In this document: positions 56,205-64,000 of the stretch, piece after piece
Numbering within the stretch: the first letter of the stretch is position 1
How the letters are laid out: the number at the start of each line of letters is the position of its first letter
Assembly: GCF_001042475.2 (NCBI RefSeq)
Contig: NZ_LECW02000045.1
Location: 310,001 to 374,000, forward strand
DNA length: 64,000 bases
Direction: 5' to 3'
Origin: Bacillus glycinifermentans
Lineage (GTDB): Bacteria; Bacillota; Bacilli; Bacillales; Bacillaceae
Translations under genes and position numbers: made by a program
The notes under the pieces: generated by a model
The model's database searches: none
The model's input: only the letters and a program-made list of their open reading frames with translations
What the model was told of the DNA's origin: nothing

Positions 56205-56465
56205 TTGGAAAAACGATTGACAGCATCGCGTTTGAAAGAAATAGCAGAACATATTGAGGATACGAGAGAAGAATACAACGACTTGCTCCTGCAAGTAAGG
56301 AAGCTGATCCGGGATATTGACGAACAAACCATTCCAAAGGAAAAGATAAAAGAGAGCCTTTCGGGCACGTACGAACAAATGAAAGAATATGCCCTTTTTG
56401 TAGAATCGATCGAAGCCTTTTTAAAATCATCGGCAAGAAATATAAGCGCGAATCAGGACGGGTAA
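56205..56465 (+). CDS. ywdA: small helical protein at the ywdA position
   Basis: An 86-residue, largely helical and charged protein, possibly coiled coil (RLKEIAEHIEDTREEYNDLLLQ). It occupies the place of B. subtilis ywdA after sacA. The start is a TTG at 56205 behind AAAGGGG; the frame is open to 56163 without a ribosome site. Function unknown. Confidence 0.68.
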   Translation: MEKRLTASRLKEIAEHIEDTREEYNDLLLQVRKLIRDIDEQTIPKEKIKESLSGTYEQMKEYALFVESIEAFLKSSARNISANQDG

Positions 56466-56483
56466 TCCTTCCGTCAAGAATGA

Positions 56484-56515
56484 AAGAACCCCTTTTAAAG
56501 GGGTTCTCTTATTTT
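56484..56515. terminator. bidirectional terminator between ywdA and pdxK
   Basis: AGAACCCCTTT and AAAGGGGTTCT form a long stem with T-rich sequence on the right. Confidence 0.85.
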
Positions 56516-57321
56516 CCGCTGAGCCGGTGAGCAGAGTGTTTTGTCGGCCCGATATATTCATTTAAGCGGAATGATTCGCGAATGGCTTCCGTAATGAATT
56601 CTTTGGCCGCATAAATGGCTTCTTTTACGCTTGAACCTTTAGCAAGTTCGGCCGTTATCGCCGCCGAGTAGGTGCAGCCTGCACCATGTGTATAAGGGGT
56701 GTCGATTCGCTCCCCTTCGATCACTTCGGCTTCCCGTCCGTCGAATAACACGTCAACCGCTTTTTCGTGATTCAGCTTGCCTCCTCCGGTGATGAGGACG
56801 TGCTTGGCACCAAGGTCATGAATCGCTTTTGCCGCTTCCTTCATTTGTTCAACGGTTGTGATTTCGCCAAGACCGCTGAGCTGTCCGGCTTCAAAAAGAT
56901 TCGGCGTTATAACCGTCGCAAGGGGTGCCAGAAGCTCCCGCAAAGCTTTTGCATGCTCGGGATACAATACTTCGTTTGCTCCTTTGCATACCATGACCGG
57001 ATCAATAACGACATTTTTCATATTGTGTTCTGTAATCGTTTTTGCCGCAATCTCGATAATTTCAACGGTAGGCAGCATTCCCGTCTTCATCGCATCGACG
57101 CCGATGCCATCGACGATCGTAGCAAGCTGTGCCTTGATAGTACCGGTATCAACCGGGAACACCTGGTGGTTCCAGCTGTTTTCCGGATCCATGGCGACGA
57201 TCACCGTTAAGGCCGTCATCCCGTATACGTTCTTTTCCTGGAATGTTTTTAAATCCGCTTGTATTCCGGCGCCTCCGCTTGAATCGGAGCCGGCGATTGT
57301 CAGCGCTTTGTGCATTGTCAT
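56509..57321 (-). CDS. pdxK: pyridoxal/hydroxymethylpyrimidine kinase PdxK (ThiD-like)
   Basis: A 270-residue ribokinase-fold kinase. ALTIAGSDSSGGAGIQADLKTFQEKNVYGMTALT, TGMLPTVEIIEIAA, VIDPVMVCKGAN, ITGGGKLNHEKAVDVLFDG and DTPYTHGAGCTYSAAITAELAKG are shared by the ThiD-like pyridoxal kinases of Bacillus. By position and sequence it matches the B. subtilis PdxK (formerly called a ThiD), which makes pyridoxal phosphate and can act on HMP. ATG 57321 follows GGAGGCTTGACAATC. Confidence 0.9.
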   Translation of the reverse strand: MTMHKALTIAGSDSSGGAGIQADLKTFQEKNVYGMTALTVIVAMDPENSWNHQVFPVDTGTIKAQLATIVDGIGVDAMKTGMLPTVEIIEIAAKTITEHNMKNVVIDPVMVCKGANEVLYPEHAKALRELLAPLATVITPNLFEAGQLSGLGEITTVEQMKEAAKAIHDLGAKHVLITGGGKLNHEKAVDVLFDGREAEVIEGERIDTPYTHGAGCTYSAAITAELAKGSSVKEAIYAAKEFITEAIRESFRLNEYIGPTKHSAHRLSGK

Positions 57322-57551
57322 GATTGTCAAGCCTCCATAAAAGAGATTCCATCTTCAGATTGGTATAGTTTTTATTATAGACAGCTTTTGATAAGAGTAC
57401 AATGAATTGACTGAAATGTGATAGGCAAGCGGTCCTTCAGCCATTTATCATATGAAAAAGCTAGGGCGCCTTTTGATGCATGTGAAATCGTTCTTTTTAT
57501 GATTTAATAAGGAAATAAACTGAAAGATGAAGGAGCGCTAATAAACCTGTT

Positions 57552-58367
57552 ATGAATATATCGGTCGTAATCGTAACGCACAATCGGATTCACGCATTGT
57601 GCGAATCGCTTGAATCCATTGCCAAACAATCTGTTAAACCGTTTGAAGTGATCATCGTAAATGACGCAGGCGAAAAAGTTGACGTCGTGCAGTATCTTTA
57701 TTCAGAACTTCCGATCAAGGTGATCAATCTGAAAGAAAATGTCAAACATGTAAAAGCGAGAAATATAGGGGTGAAAGAAGCGGCCGGAGATGTTATTATG
57801 CTTTGTGATGACGATGATTTTTTCACTCCGTGCCATATGGAAAGAATGGCAAAAGCGCTTGAAGCGGCGGATTTTGTTTATTCAGATGCCGAAATCGTAT
57901 CGTTTGAAACCAATGGCGATGCGCGAATCCCGACAAGCCGTCAGCTTTTCGCTTATTCGTTTGATGTGAAGGAGATGAGGAAATTTTCTACATATGTCCC
58001 TTCAGGAAGCATGTATAAACGATCGCTGCACGATGAAATCGGCTATTTTGACCCGGATGTCCACAATTATTGGGACTGGGACTTTTTCCTGCGTGCAGCA
58101 GAGAGATTTCATATCAAAAGGGTGCCTGCCGCGAGCGTCATCTATGCTTTTTCAGAGCAAGGAGACAATCAATCCGGAAATCTGGGCGGAATGAGGCAGT
58201 ATTATTTGGACGTTTTGTGTGAAAAACATCAGCTCGGCAAGCTGCCGACAAAAAATTTTTTCGTGCTTCTTAAAGAACCGGCCATGAGAAAGAGAGAGGC
58301 CGAAAGTGAAATCGTATGGGACGGAGAGCCTGTCATTTCGAGACTCATCAGCGTAAGTTCAGTATAA
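57552..58367 (+). CDS. ywdF: family 2 glycosyltransferase YwdF
   Basis: A 271-residue GT-A fold glycosyltransferase of family 2: [21 protein letters not shown] at the N-terminus, the metal-binding run [13 protein letters not shown] (DxD type), and [13 protein letters not shown] as the acceptor-side catalytic motif. No membrane segment, so it is cytoplasmic or membrane-peripheral. Matches B. subtilis YwdF in place and size; acceptor unknown. Confidence 0.87.
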   Translation: MNISVVIVTHNRIHALCESLESIAKQSVKPFEVIIVNDAGEKVDVVQYLYSELPIKVINLKENVKHVKARNIGVKEAAGDVIMLCDDDDFFTPCHMERMAKALEAADFVYSDAEIVSFETNGDARIPTSRQLFAYSFDVKEMRKFSTYVPSGSMYKRSLHDEIGYFDPDVHNYWDWDFFLRAAERFHIKRVPAASVIYAFSEQGDNQSGNLGGMRQYYLDVLCEKHQLGKLPTKNFFVLLKEPAMRKREAESEIVWDGEPVISRLISVSSV

Positions 58368-58386
58368 CGTTAGGGAGGTTGAACCG

Positions 58387-59082
58387 TTGAAGCAGATTTT
58401 GAATGACAGCTGGTGGGAGCAGCTGCATCAAGAATTTGAAAAGCCATATTACCAAGAGCTTAGGGAAATGCTGAAAAGAGAATATTCAGAGCACACGATC
58501 TACCCTGAACCGCACGACATTTATAATGCTTTGCATTACACTCCCTATGAAAAGGTCAAGGTCGTCATACTCGGTCAGGATCCGTACCACGGACCGGGAC
58601 AGGCGCACGGCCTGAGCTTTTCCGTCAAACCGGGAGTGAATCCGCCGCCTTCGCTGAAAAATATATTTATAGAATTGCAAAGCGACATCGGCGCCGATAT
58701 CCCGAATCACGGCTCGCTCGTGAGCTGGGCCAAGCAGGGCGTCCTCCTGTTAAACACGGTGTTGACCGTAAGGCGGGGGCAGGCGAATTCCCATAAAGGA
58801 AAAGGATGGGAGAGGCTGACCGACAGCGTGATCGACGCTTTGAATAAAAGGGAAAAACCGGTCGTCTTTATTCTTTGGGGCCGGCACGCTCAAGCGAAGA
58901 AGGAAAGAATCGACACCTCGAAACACTTTATCATCGAGTCGCCGCACCCAAGTCCGTTCTCGGCAAGGTACGGCTTTTTCGGAAGCCGGCCGTTCTCAAG
59001 GGCAAATGAATTCTTGGAAAAAATCAATGAAGAGCCGATCGACTGGGCTATTCCGAGCCTGGAAAAACTGGAGAACCGCTGA
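58387..59082 (+). CDS. ung: uracil-DNA glycosylase
   Basis: A 231-residue family 1 uracil-DNA glycosylase that removes uracil from DNA. The water-activating motif [22 protein letters not shown] and the minor-groove loop [20 protein letters not shown] are perfect family signatures; FILWGRHAQ is the third. The start is a TTG after GTTAGGGAGGTTGAACCG. Matches B. subtilis ung (ywdG). Confidence 0.96.
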   Translation: MKQILNDSWWEQLHQEFEKPYYQELREMLKREYSEHTIYPEPHDIYNALHYTPYEKVKVVILGQDPYHGPGQAHGLSFSVKPGVNPPPSLKNIFIELQSDIGADIPNHGSLVSWAKQGVLLLNTVLTVRRGQANSHKGKGWERLTDSVIDALNKREKPVVFILWGRHAQAKKERIDTSKHFIIESPHPSPFSARYGFFGSRPFSRANEFLEKINEEPIDWAIPSLEKLENR

Positions 59083-59101
59083 ATGCAGGCGGTTCTTTCC
59101 T
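59072..59101 (+). terminator. terminator of ung
   Basis: AGAACCGC and GCGGTTCT pair across a 9-base loop containing the stop codon, followed by TTCCTT. Confidence 0.75.
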
Positions 59102-59351
59102 TCATTACATAAAGCAGTCCGCTTTTTTGAAAACGTTTTATCGTCTGCCGGTTTTCCTTTTGTCAACTTCTGATTTTGGGTGAGAAAAGGCTTTGCGGAT
59201 GTTTAGCAGAGGATGAACGACCGCAAAAAATGAAGATCCGCGGGTGGAAAATGGATTTTTATTGTTGAATATAGAAAAGTGCGTTCTGCATATGCGAATG
59301 TAATTTGTTAAAATGAAGTGGACATTGAACACGGTTTGGAGGACAAATTTT

Positions 59352-59654
59352 ATGAACATACATATATCAAGTCTGCTTCAAAAGATGGAGGAAGAATTGA
59401 AAAAGGCAAAGAATTGCCATCGGGAGAACGAGCTGAAAATGCACGTAGCCGTTATTCGTTCCCTGTGCGATGTTATCGTCGAGCAAGAACGGCCGGCCGT
59501 TCAGCCTTCACCTTACATTCAGCCGGCGAAATCTGCAAGCGACCAGCTGATGCTGGAAAAAATGATGGGAAGCGCCGGAGCCGAACAATATCAAAAACAG
59601 GAGAAACAAAATAAGGAGGAAGACGGCAACGGGGATTCAATATTTGATTTCTAG
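59352..59654 (+). CDS. ywdI: YwdI-like protein of unknown function
   Basis: A 100-residue hydrophilic protein: a helical N-terminal part (MNIHISSLLQKMEEELKKAK) and a low-complexity, charged C-terminus ending DGNGDSIFDF. It sits before ywdJ as in B. subtilis. ATG 59352 follows TTGGAGGACAAATTTT. Function unknown. The aldehyde dehydrogenase gene ywdH, present between ung and ywdI in B. subtilis, is absent here. Confidence 0.78.
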   Translation: MNIHISSLLQKMEEELKKAKNCHRENELKMHVAVIRSLCDVIVEQERPAVQPSPYIQPAKSASDQLMLEKMMGSAGAEQYQKQEKQNKEEDGNGDSIFDF

Positions 59655-59688
59655 ATCGTTCTGTTTTTAAAGAGAGAGGTTGATAAAA

Positions 59689-60990
59689 TTGAAACTGCTT
59701 TTTGGGGCTTTGCAATGGACGGCGTTCATGATCGCCTCCTCCATCGTGGTGCCCATAGCGATCGGGCAGTCGTTTGAGCTGAATCAAGCGGAGACAGCAG
59801 AATTGATTCAAAGCACGTTTTTCGTGTTGGGAACGACGGCCTTTATCCAATGCTTAACGGGGCACCGTTTACCGATTAATGAGAGTCCGGCCGGCCTTTG
59901 GTGGGGGGTCTACACGATCTATGCGGGGCTTACGGGGACCGTGTTCGCCGCATACACCGAGACGCTTCAAGCGCTTCAGGGCGCAATGCTGCTGAGTGCG
60001 GTGTTCTTTTTCATATTCAGCTTGTTTAAGATTATAGAAAAGCTGGCTGTACTGTTTACTCCGGTCGTGACCGGAATTTATTTGCTGTTATTGGTCATGC
60101 AGCTGAGCGACCCGATTGTGAAAGGAATCATGGGGATCGGCTACCGCAAAAACGAGTTTGACGGTCCCGTTTTTTTGATTGCTGTCTTCATCATGCTTGC
60201 GACGTTTCTCATGAGCAGGTCGAATGTGGCCTTTCTCAAGCAGTATTCGATTTTAATTGCGCTTTTCGGCGGCTGGGTGTTATTTGCCGTTTTCGGCGTC
60301 GCAAAGCCTGTGCAGCACACGAAAGGGCTCTTTCATTGGCCTGAGATCTTTCCGTTCGGAATGCCGGTGTTTGACAGCGGTTTGGTCGTAACGTCTTTAT
60401 TTATCACGGTGCTCTTGATTGTCAATATGCTGGCGAGCATCCGCGTAGTGGAAGGGGCGGTCAGGCAGTTTGAAAAGCTTGAAGAAAAAAAGCGCGCCCG
60501 TCCAGCGGGTTTCATCGCCGCTTTCGGCCATGGCCTGAGCGGCCTGTTCGGAGCAGTCGGAACCGTGCCGATTTCCGGAGCTGCAGGCTTTATTCAAACG
60601 ACGAGAATTTCCTCGAAAAAGCCGTTTTTGCTTGGGAGCATGATCGTGGCTTGCATCAGCTTTTTTCCGTTTATCATGAATATATTTGCAAGTCTTCCGT
60701 CTCCGGTCGGCTTTGCGGTTAACTTCGTCGTGTTTTCGACAATGGTCGGATTGGCATTTGCCGAATTTGATTCGTATGGAAAAGGCGAACTCGGCCGCGT
60801 CCGCTTTGTCGCCGGAGTTGCGCTTTTAGCCGGCGTCGGCGTTATGTTTGTTCCCGAGAGCGCGCTCGAAGGAATGCATCCTGTGCTTGTCTCCATTTTA
60901 AGCAACGGGCTTGTCCTCGGGACGGTTGTGGCAATCGCGGCAGAGCAGATACAGCTGAGAAAAAAGAAATTTGACAATATCGTGTCATAG
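59689..60990 (+). CDS. ywdJ: nucleobase-transporter-family membrane protein YwdJ
   Basis: A 433-residue member of the xanthine/uracil permease (NCS2) superfamily with 12-14 helices. QCLTGHRLPINESPAGLWWG is a variant of the substrate loop, and AFGHGLSGLFGAVGTVPISGAAGFIQTTRI corresponds to the conserved C-terminal family region. The substrate is unknown; the motif drift means a purine or uracil cannot be assumed. The TTG at 59689 is 9 bases after AGAGAGAGG. Confidence 0.83.
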   Translation: MKLLFGALQWTAFMIASSIVVPIAIGQSFELNQAETAELIQSTFFVLGTTAFIQCLTGHRLPINESPAGLWWGVYTIYAGLTGTVFAAYTETLQALQGAMLLSAVFFFIFSLFKIIEKLAVLFTPVVTGIYLLLLVMQLSDPIVKGIMGIGYRKNEFDGPVFLIAVFIMLATFLMSRSNVAFLKQYSILIALFGGWVLFAVFGVAKPVQHTKGLFHWPEIFPFGMPVFDSGLVVTSLFITVLLIVNMLASIRVVEGAVRQFEKLEEKKRARPAGFIAAFGHGLSGLFGAVGTVPISGAAGFIQTTRISSKKPFLLGSMIVACISFFPFIMNIFASLPSPVGFAVNFVVFSTMVGLAFAEFDSYGKGELGRVRFVAGVALLAGVGVMFVPESALEGMHPVLVSILSNGLVLGTVVAIAAEQIQLRKKKFDNIVS

Positions 60991-61055
60991 CGTTTTGAAA
61001 GTTGAAATCTTAAGCTTGTACGCTATGATGAGTAGAGAAAGGCGGTCGATTCATA

Positions 61056-61427
61056 ATGAAATTATTCTTGATTCTAGGTTCGATAAATGCAATGCTTGCG
61101 GTTGCCCTTGGAGCCTTTGGAGCTCACGGGCTTGAAGGGAAAATTCCTGAGAAATATCTGCAAATCTGGCAGACGGGTGTCCAATATCATATGTACCACG
61201 CACTCGGATTGCTGGCCATCGCGCTCATTGCCGGGAAGCTTTCCGGCGCTGGAAGCATTACGGCGGCAGGCTGGCTGATGTTTGCGGGAATTGTCTTATT
61301 TTCAGGAAGCTTATACGTCCTCAGCTTGACGCAAATCAGCGTCCTCGGCGCCATTACTCCGCTTGGCGGCGTGGCATTCATCGCGGCATGGATCATGATC
61401 GCCGTGTCGGCGGTCAAATACTTATAG
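61056..61427 (+). CDS. ywdK: DUF423 membrane protein YwdK
   Basis: A 123-residue protein with four membrane segments of the DUF423 family. [38 protein letters not shown] is the diagnostic block. Function unknown. It lies 65 bases after ywdJ with its own ribosome site and ends with a terminator, as in B. subtilis. Confidence 0.92.
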   Translation: MKLFLILGSINAMLAVALGAFGAHGLEGKIPEKYLQIWQTGVQYHMYHALGLLAIALIAGKLSGAGSITAAGWLMFAGIVLFSGSLYVLSLTQISVLGAITPLGGVAFIAAWIMIAVSAVKYL

Positions 61428-61435
61428 TTTCTATA

Positions 61436-61466
61436 AAAGCCAATCTTTTTAAGAGATTGGCTTTTG
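61436..61466 (+). terminator. terminator after ywdK
   Basis: AAAGCCAATCT and AGATTGGCTTT form a strong stem with a short loop, followed by T-rich sequence. Confidence 0.88.
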
Positions 61467-61593
61467 TTATTTTAACGCAAACTGATTCATGATAAATTTA
61501 ATGTTATGAACAGATGCGGAGGCCCTGCTGAAGCATGTTGTATAGAAGGGGTGTGCACGCTGCGGGGTCTTTAGGTCTCACGCGCGAAAAACG

Positions 61594-62238
61594 ATGAAAA
61601 TTAAAGTGATGATTGCGGATGATAATTCATTTATCAGAGAAGGCATGAAGATTATCTTGAGTACGTACGATGAAATAGACGTGCTGGCCACGGTGGAGGA
61701 TGGCCGTCAGGCTGTAGAGTATTGCAGCGGACATGATGTGGATATTGCCCTCCTGGATGTCCGCATGCCGAATATGAATGGGGTCGAAGCGGCAAAGTTC
61801 ATTTCGGGACAAACGGGGACAAAGCCGCTCATTTTAACAACGTTTGATGATGATGAATATATTGTAGCCGCCATACAGAACGGGGCAAAAGGATATTTGC
61901 TGAAAAACACCGAGCCGGAACGGATCAGGGATGCGATCAAAAGCGTGTATCACGGAAGCATCGTGATGCAGGATGTTGTTCTCGATAAAATCAAGTCGAA
62001 TTTAACCGAGCGTAAAGATCCGGAACCGAAAATCGACAAAAGCCTGTTCACTGAAAGAGAGCTTGGCATTATGGCTTTAATCGCCAGGGGACTTTCCAAT
62101 AAAGCAATTGCGAAAGAGCTTTTTATCTCGGAAGGGACGATAGCGAATTATATTTCTTCGATACTGGGGAAGACGGGGCTGGAACACCGCACACAGATCG
62201 CGATCTATTATTTAACCGGAAAATCGAATCTGAACTGA
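61594..62238 (+). CDS. NarL/LuxR-family response regulator
   Basis: A 214-residue response regulator. Receiver domain with Asp9-Asp10, phospho-acceptor Asp55 in IALLDVRMPNMNG, Thr in ILTTFDDDEY and Lys in GYLLKNTEP; LuxR helix-turn-helix at about 148-205 (FTERELGIMALIARGLSNKAIAKELFISEGTIANYIS). Its kinase gene follows after 9 bases. By content and neighbours it is like the LnrK/YfiK class, which controls a linked ABC transporter for lipid-active antibiotics. The inducing signal is unknown. Confidence 0.9.
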   Translation: MKIKVMIADDNSFIREGMKIILSTYDEIDVLATVEDGRQAVEYCSGHDVDIALLDVRMPNMNGVEAAKFISGQTGTKPLILTTFDDDEYIVAAIQNGAKGYLLKNTEPERIRDAIKSVYHGSIVMQDVVLDKIKSNLTERKDPEPKIDKSLFTERELGIMALIARGLSNKAIAKELFISEGTIANYISSILGKTGLEHRTQIAIYYLTGKSNLN

Positions 62239-62247
62239 GGAACCGCA

Positions 62248-63351
62248 ATGGAATTTTGGATGATCATCGTCAAGCTCATCATGCTTGGATATATCGTGTT
62301 AAGCTGCATACAATCGCCTGTCGGGAATCTTCCGTGGATCGTTTTTTGTTTAATCCTGTACTTTTGTGTCAATATCATCATCGGCATTTTAAAAAGGAGA
62401 GCGCTCAAAAAGGGGATCGCCGTCTTATCGATTATTATTTCGGTTGCTTCCTATCAGCATGTCCATCCTCTATTCATTTTGCTGATGCCGCTTAGCGTGT
62501 ATGAATTGCTGTTTGACGTGCAGCCTAAGTGGATGATATTGACGTTATCTCTTATACCCGCCGCTTTTATCGGCGAATCGTTGCTGGCGATTTACGGACT
62601 GACGGTTTTGTTTCAATTTCTTATTTTCACTATATTAAAACAAGATTCAGCCCGGATTCAGATGCTTGAAGATCATATTGATCAAACGAGAAAGGATATG
62701 CAGACCTTAACAAAGGCTTTGCATGACAATAAAGAGTATATCAGACAGTCTGAATATACGTTTAAATTAGAGGAGCGAAACCGCTTGTCACAGGAAATCC
62801 ACGATAAAATCGGCCATTCGATGACAGGGGCGCTCATTCAGCTTGAAGCGGCCAAACGCCTGCTTGATACAGACAAACAGAAAGCGTCTGAGCTGCTGCA
62901 AAACGCGATTAACATTTCAAAAGACGGAATCGAAAAAATCAGGCTGACATTAAAGAACATCAAGCCGCCTCCTGAACAGATGGGCATCCATAAGCTGAAA
63001 TTATTCATTGATGAATGTTCGGCGCGGCATCATATCGATATTTCTTTTCTGCATAAAGGAGATTTGGACGTCATTACTCATATTCAATGGAAAATCGTAT
63101 TTGAAAATATTACGGAAGCGCTGACCAACACGATGAAATATGCGGATGCGACCCGGGTATCGATCGAAATCCATGTGCTGAATACGCTTATCAAAACCGA
63201 AGTAAAAGACAACGGAAAGGGACAAGAGAAGGTTAAGAAAGGCATGGGAATCATCGGGATGGAGGAGCGGGCCGCGTCTGTCAACGGAAAGGTAATCGTC
63301 GACGGATCAAACGGTTTTTCCGTGACGACGCTGTTGCCGAAGCATGAATGA
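62248..63351 (+). CDS. sensor histidine kinase (HisKA_3 type)
   Basis: A 367-residue membrane kinase with about 4-5 N-terminal helices (residues 1-135), a linker coiled coil, the HisKA_3 H-box ERNRLSQEIHDKIGHSMTGALIQLEAA, and an HATPase domain (N-box ENITEALTNTMKYADA, G-box GKGQEKVKKGMGIIGMEERAA). It has no large outside domain, so it probably senses something in or at the membrane. Partner of the preceding response regulator; similar in layout to LnrJ/YfiJ-like kinases. Confidence 0.9.
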   Translation: MEFWMIIVKLIMLGYIVLSCIQSPVGNLPWIVFCLILYFCVNIIIGILKRRALKKGIAVLSIIISVASYQHVHPLFILLMPLSVYELLFDVQPKWMILTLSLIPAAFIGESLLAIYGLTVLFQFLIFTILKQDSARIQMLEDHIDQTRKDMQTLTKALHDNKEYIRQSEYTFKLEERNRLSQEIHDKIGHSMTGALIQLEAAKRLLDTDKQKASELLQNAINISKDGIEKIRLTLKNIKPPPEQMGIHKLKLFIDECSARHHIDISFLHKGDLDVITHIQWKIVFENITEALTNTMKYADATRVSIEIHVLNTLIKTEVKDNGKGQEKVKKGMGIIGMEERAASVNGKVIVDGSNGFSVTTLLPKHE

Positions 63352-63385
63352 TTTCATGAAAAGAATATGAAATTTCTCATGTGAA

Positions 63386-63428
63386 AAAGATGAATTGCTG
63401 CACTGCCGCGGATTCATCTTTTTTTTTA
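63386..63428 (+). terminator. terminator between the histidine kinase and the ABC gene
   Basis: AAGATGAAT and ATTCATCTT form a 9-bp stem with a 16-base GC-rich loop, followed by nine or more T. It means the ABC transporter genes probably have their own promoter activity or partial read-through. Confidence 0.8.
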
Positions 63429-63463
63429 TAATCATTTTCGTAAAGTCAAAATGAGGTGAAAAG

Positions 63464-64000
63464 ATGAATGTATTAGAAATCAAAAACCTTACGAAAAAAT
63501 TCGGGGATTTTGTCGCTGTTGATAATATGTCGCTATCCATAGAAGAGGGGGAAATATTCGGTTTGCTCGGGGCAAACGGCGCGGGGAAGAGCACGACGAT
63601 TAATATGATCTCAGGCCTTTTGCGAAGCAATGAGGGAGAGGTTCTCATTCTCGGCAAAAACACCGCTGCATTCAGGAAGCACGCCAAAATGAATATTGGC
63701 ATCGTTCCTCAGGATTTGGCGATTTACGAAGATTTGACGGCCTATGAAAATATGAAATTTTTCGCCGGGCTCTACGGGCTGAGAGGATCCCTTTTACACG
63801 AACGCGTTGAGGAGGCACTGCAATTTGTCGGGCTTGGCGATAAACATAAAAGCTTCCCGAAAAACTTTTCGGGCGGGATGAAAAGACGGCTGAATATCGC
63901 CTGCGCCATCGCCCACAGGCCAAAGCTGATCATCATGGATGAGCCGACGGTCGGCATCGACCCGCATTCGCGAAATTACATTCTGCAATCCGTGAAAAAG
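63464..64000 (+). CDS. ABC transporter ATP-binding protein (partial, runs off the window)
   Basis: The first 179 residues of an ABC-2-type ATPase. Walker A LLGANGAGKSTTINMI, Q-loop GIVPQDLAIYE, signature NFSGGMKRRLNIA and Walker B LIIMDEPTVGID are all in place. GAGGTGAAAAG precedes the ATG at 63464. Placed after a LuxR-type two-component system, as in the B. subtilis lnrJKLMN locus for linearmycin resistance; the membrane subunits must lie beyond 64000. Likely a drug or peptide efflux/resistance pump. Confidence 0.9.
   Translation, partial: MNVLEIKNLTKKFGDFVAVDNMSLSIEEGEIFGLLGANGAGKSTTINMISGLLRSNEGEVLILGKNTAAFRKHAKMNIGIVPQDLAIYEDLTAYENMKFFAGLYGLRGSLLHERVEEALQFVGLGDKHKSFPKNFSGGMKRRLNIACAIAHRPKLIIMDEPTVGIDPHSRNYILQSVKK

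Overview
The window is chromosomal DNA from a Bacillus, most likely the B. licheniformis group (licheniformis, paralicheniformis, sonorensis and relatives). This rests on gene content and order, which follow the B. subtilis ywaD-ywaF-gspA-ywbCD-ywbGHI-thiME and ywcAB-slrA-qoxABCD-ywcE-rodA-nfrA-ywcH-vpr-ywcI-sacTPA-ywdA-pdxK-ywdF-ung-ywdIJK backbone. Extra blocks are inserted that B. subtilis 168 lacks at these places. I saw no rRNA, tRNA, CRISPR array or intact insertion sequence.

Layout. 0.5-2.8 kb: an M29-like aminopeptidase and the secreted aminopeptidase YwaD. 3-8 kb: a D-galactonate operon (IclR regulator, KDGal kinase, KDPGal aldolase, galactonate dehydratase, MFS transporter) behind a promoter with a perfect palindrome. 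8-15 kb: ywaF, SigB-type gspA, a hydroxyacid dehydrogenase, ywbC, an rRNA methyltransferase, a PutP-type symporter and the LrgAB-like ywbHG. 15.7-16.4 kb: a YwqH/YwqI-like pair with no LXG toxin. 16.5-19 kb: ywbI-thiM-thiE. 19-23 kb: xylR/xylAB with promoter, operator and a cre-like site. 23-28 kb: ywcBA, a flavoprotein, slrA and galE. 28.6-32.6 kb: the qoxABCD quinol oxidase.

32.7-40.6 kb is the most notable region: a lasso-peptide gene cluster between qoxD and ywcE. It has two short precursor genes on opposite strands. Their upstream regions are near mirror images of each other, and a ComA-like response regulator gene lies between them. These are followed by B1 (RRE), B2 (leader protease), C (cyclase) and two ABC half-transporters. 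Both precursors fit the lasso leader pattern (G at -8, F at -6, T at -2), which predicts a Ser1-Asp8 ring and very basic cores. Neither precursor is long enough to have been listed by ordinary ORF cut-offs.

40.6-64 kb: ywcE, a YjiH-like membrane protein, two tandem rodA paralogues, an M20 amidohydrolase, nfrA, ywcH, vpr, a cluster of DnaA-box-like sequences between vpr and ywcI, the sucrose genes sacT-sacP-sacA with an antiterminator target, ywdA, pdxK, ywdF, ung, ywdIJK, and finally a response regulator, a histidine kinase and the start of an ABC transporter that runs off the window.

Gene names are assigned from recognised family motifs and remembered B. subtilis homologues. No database search was run.
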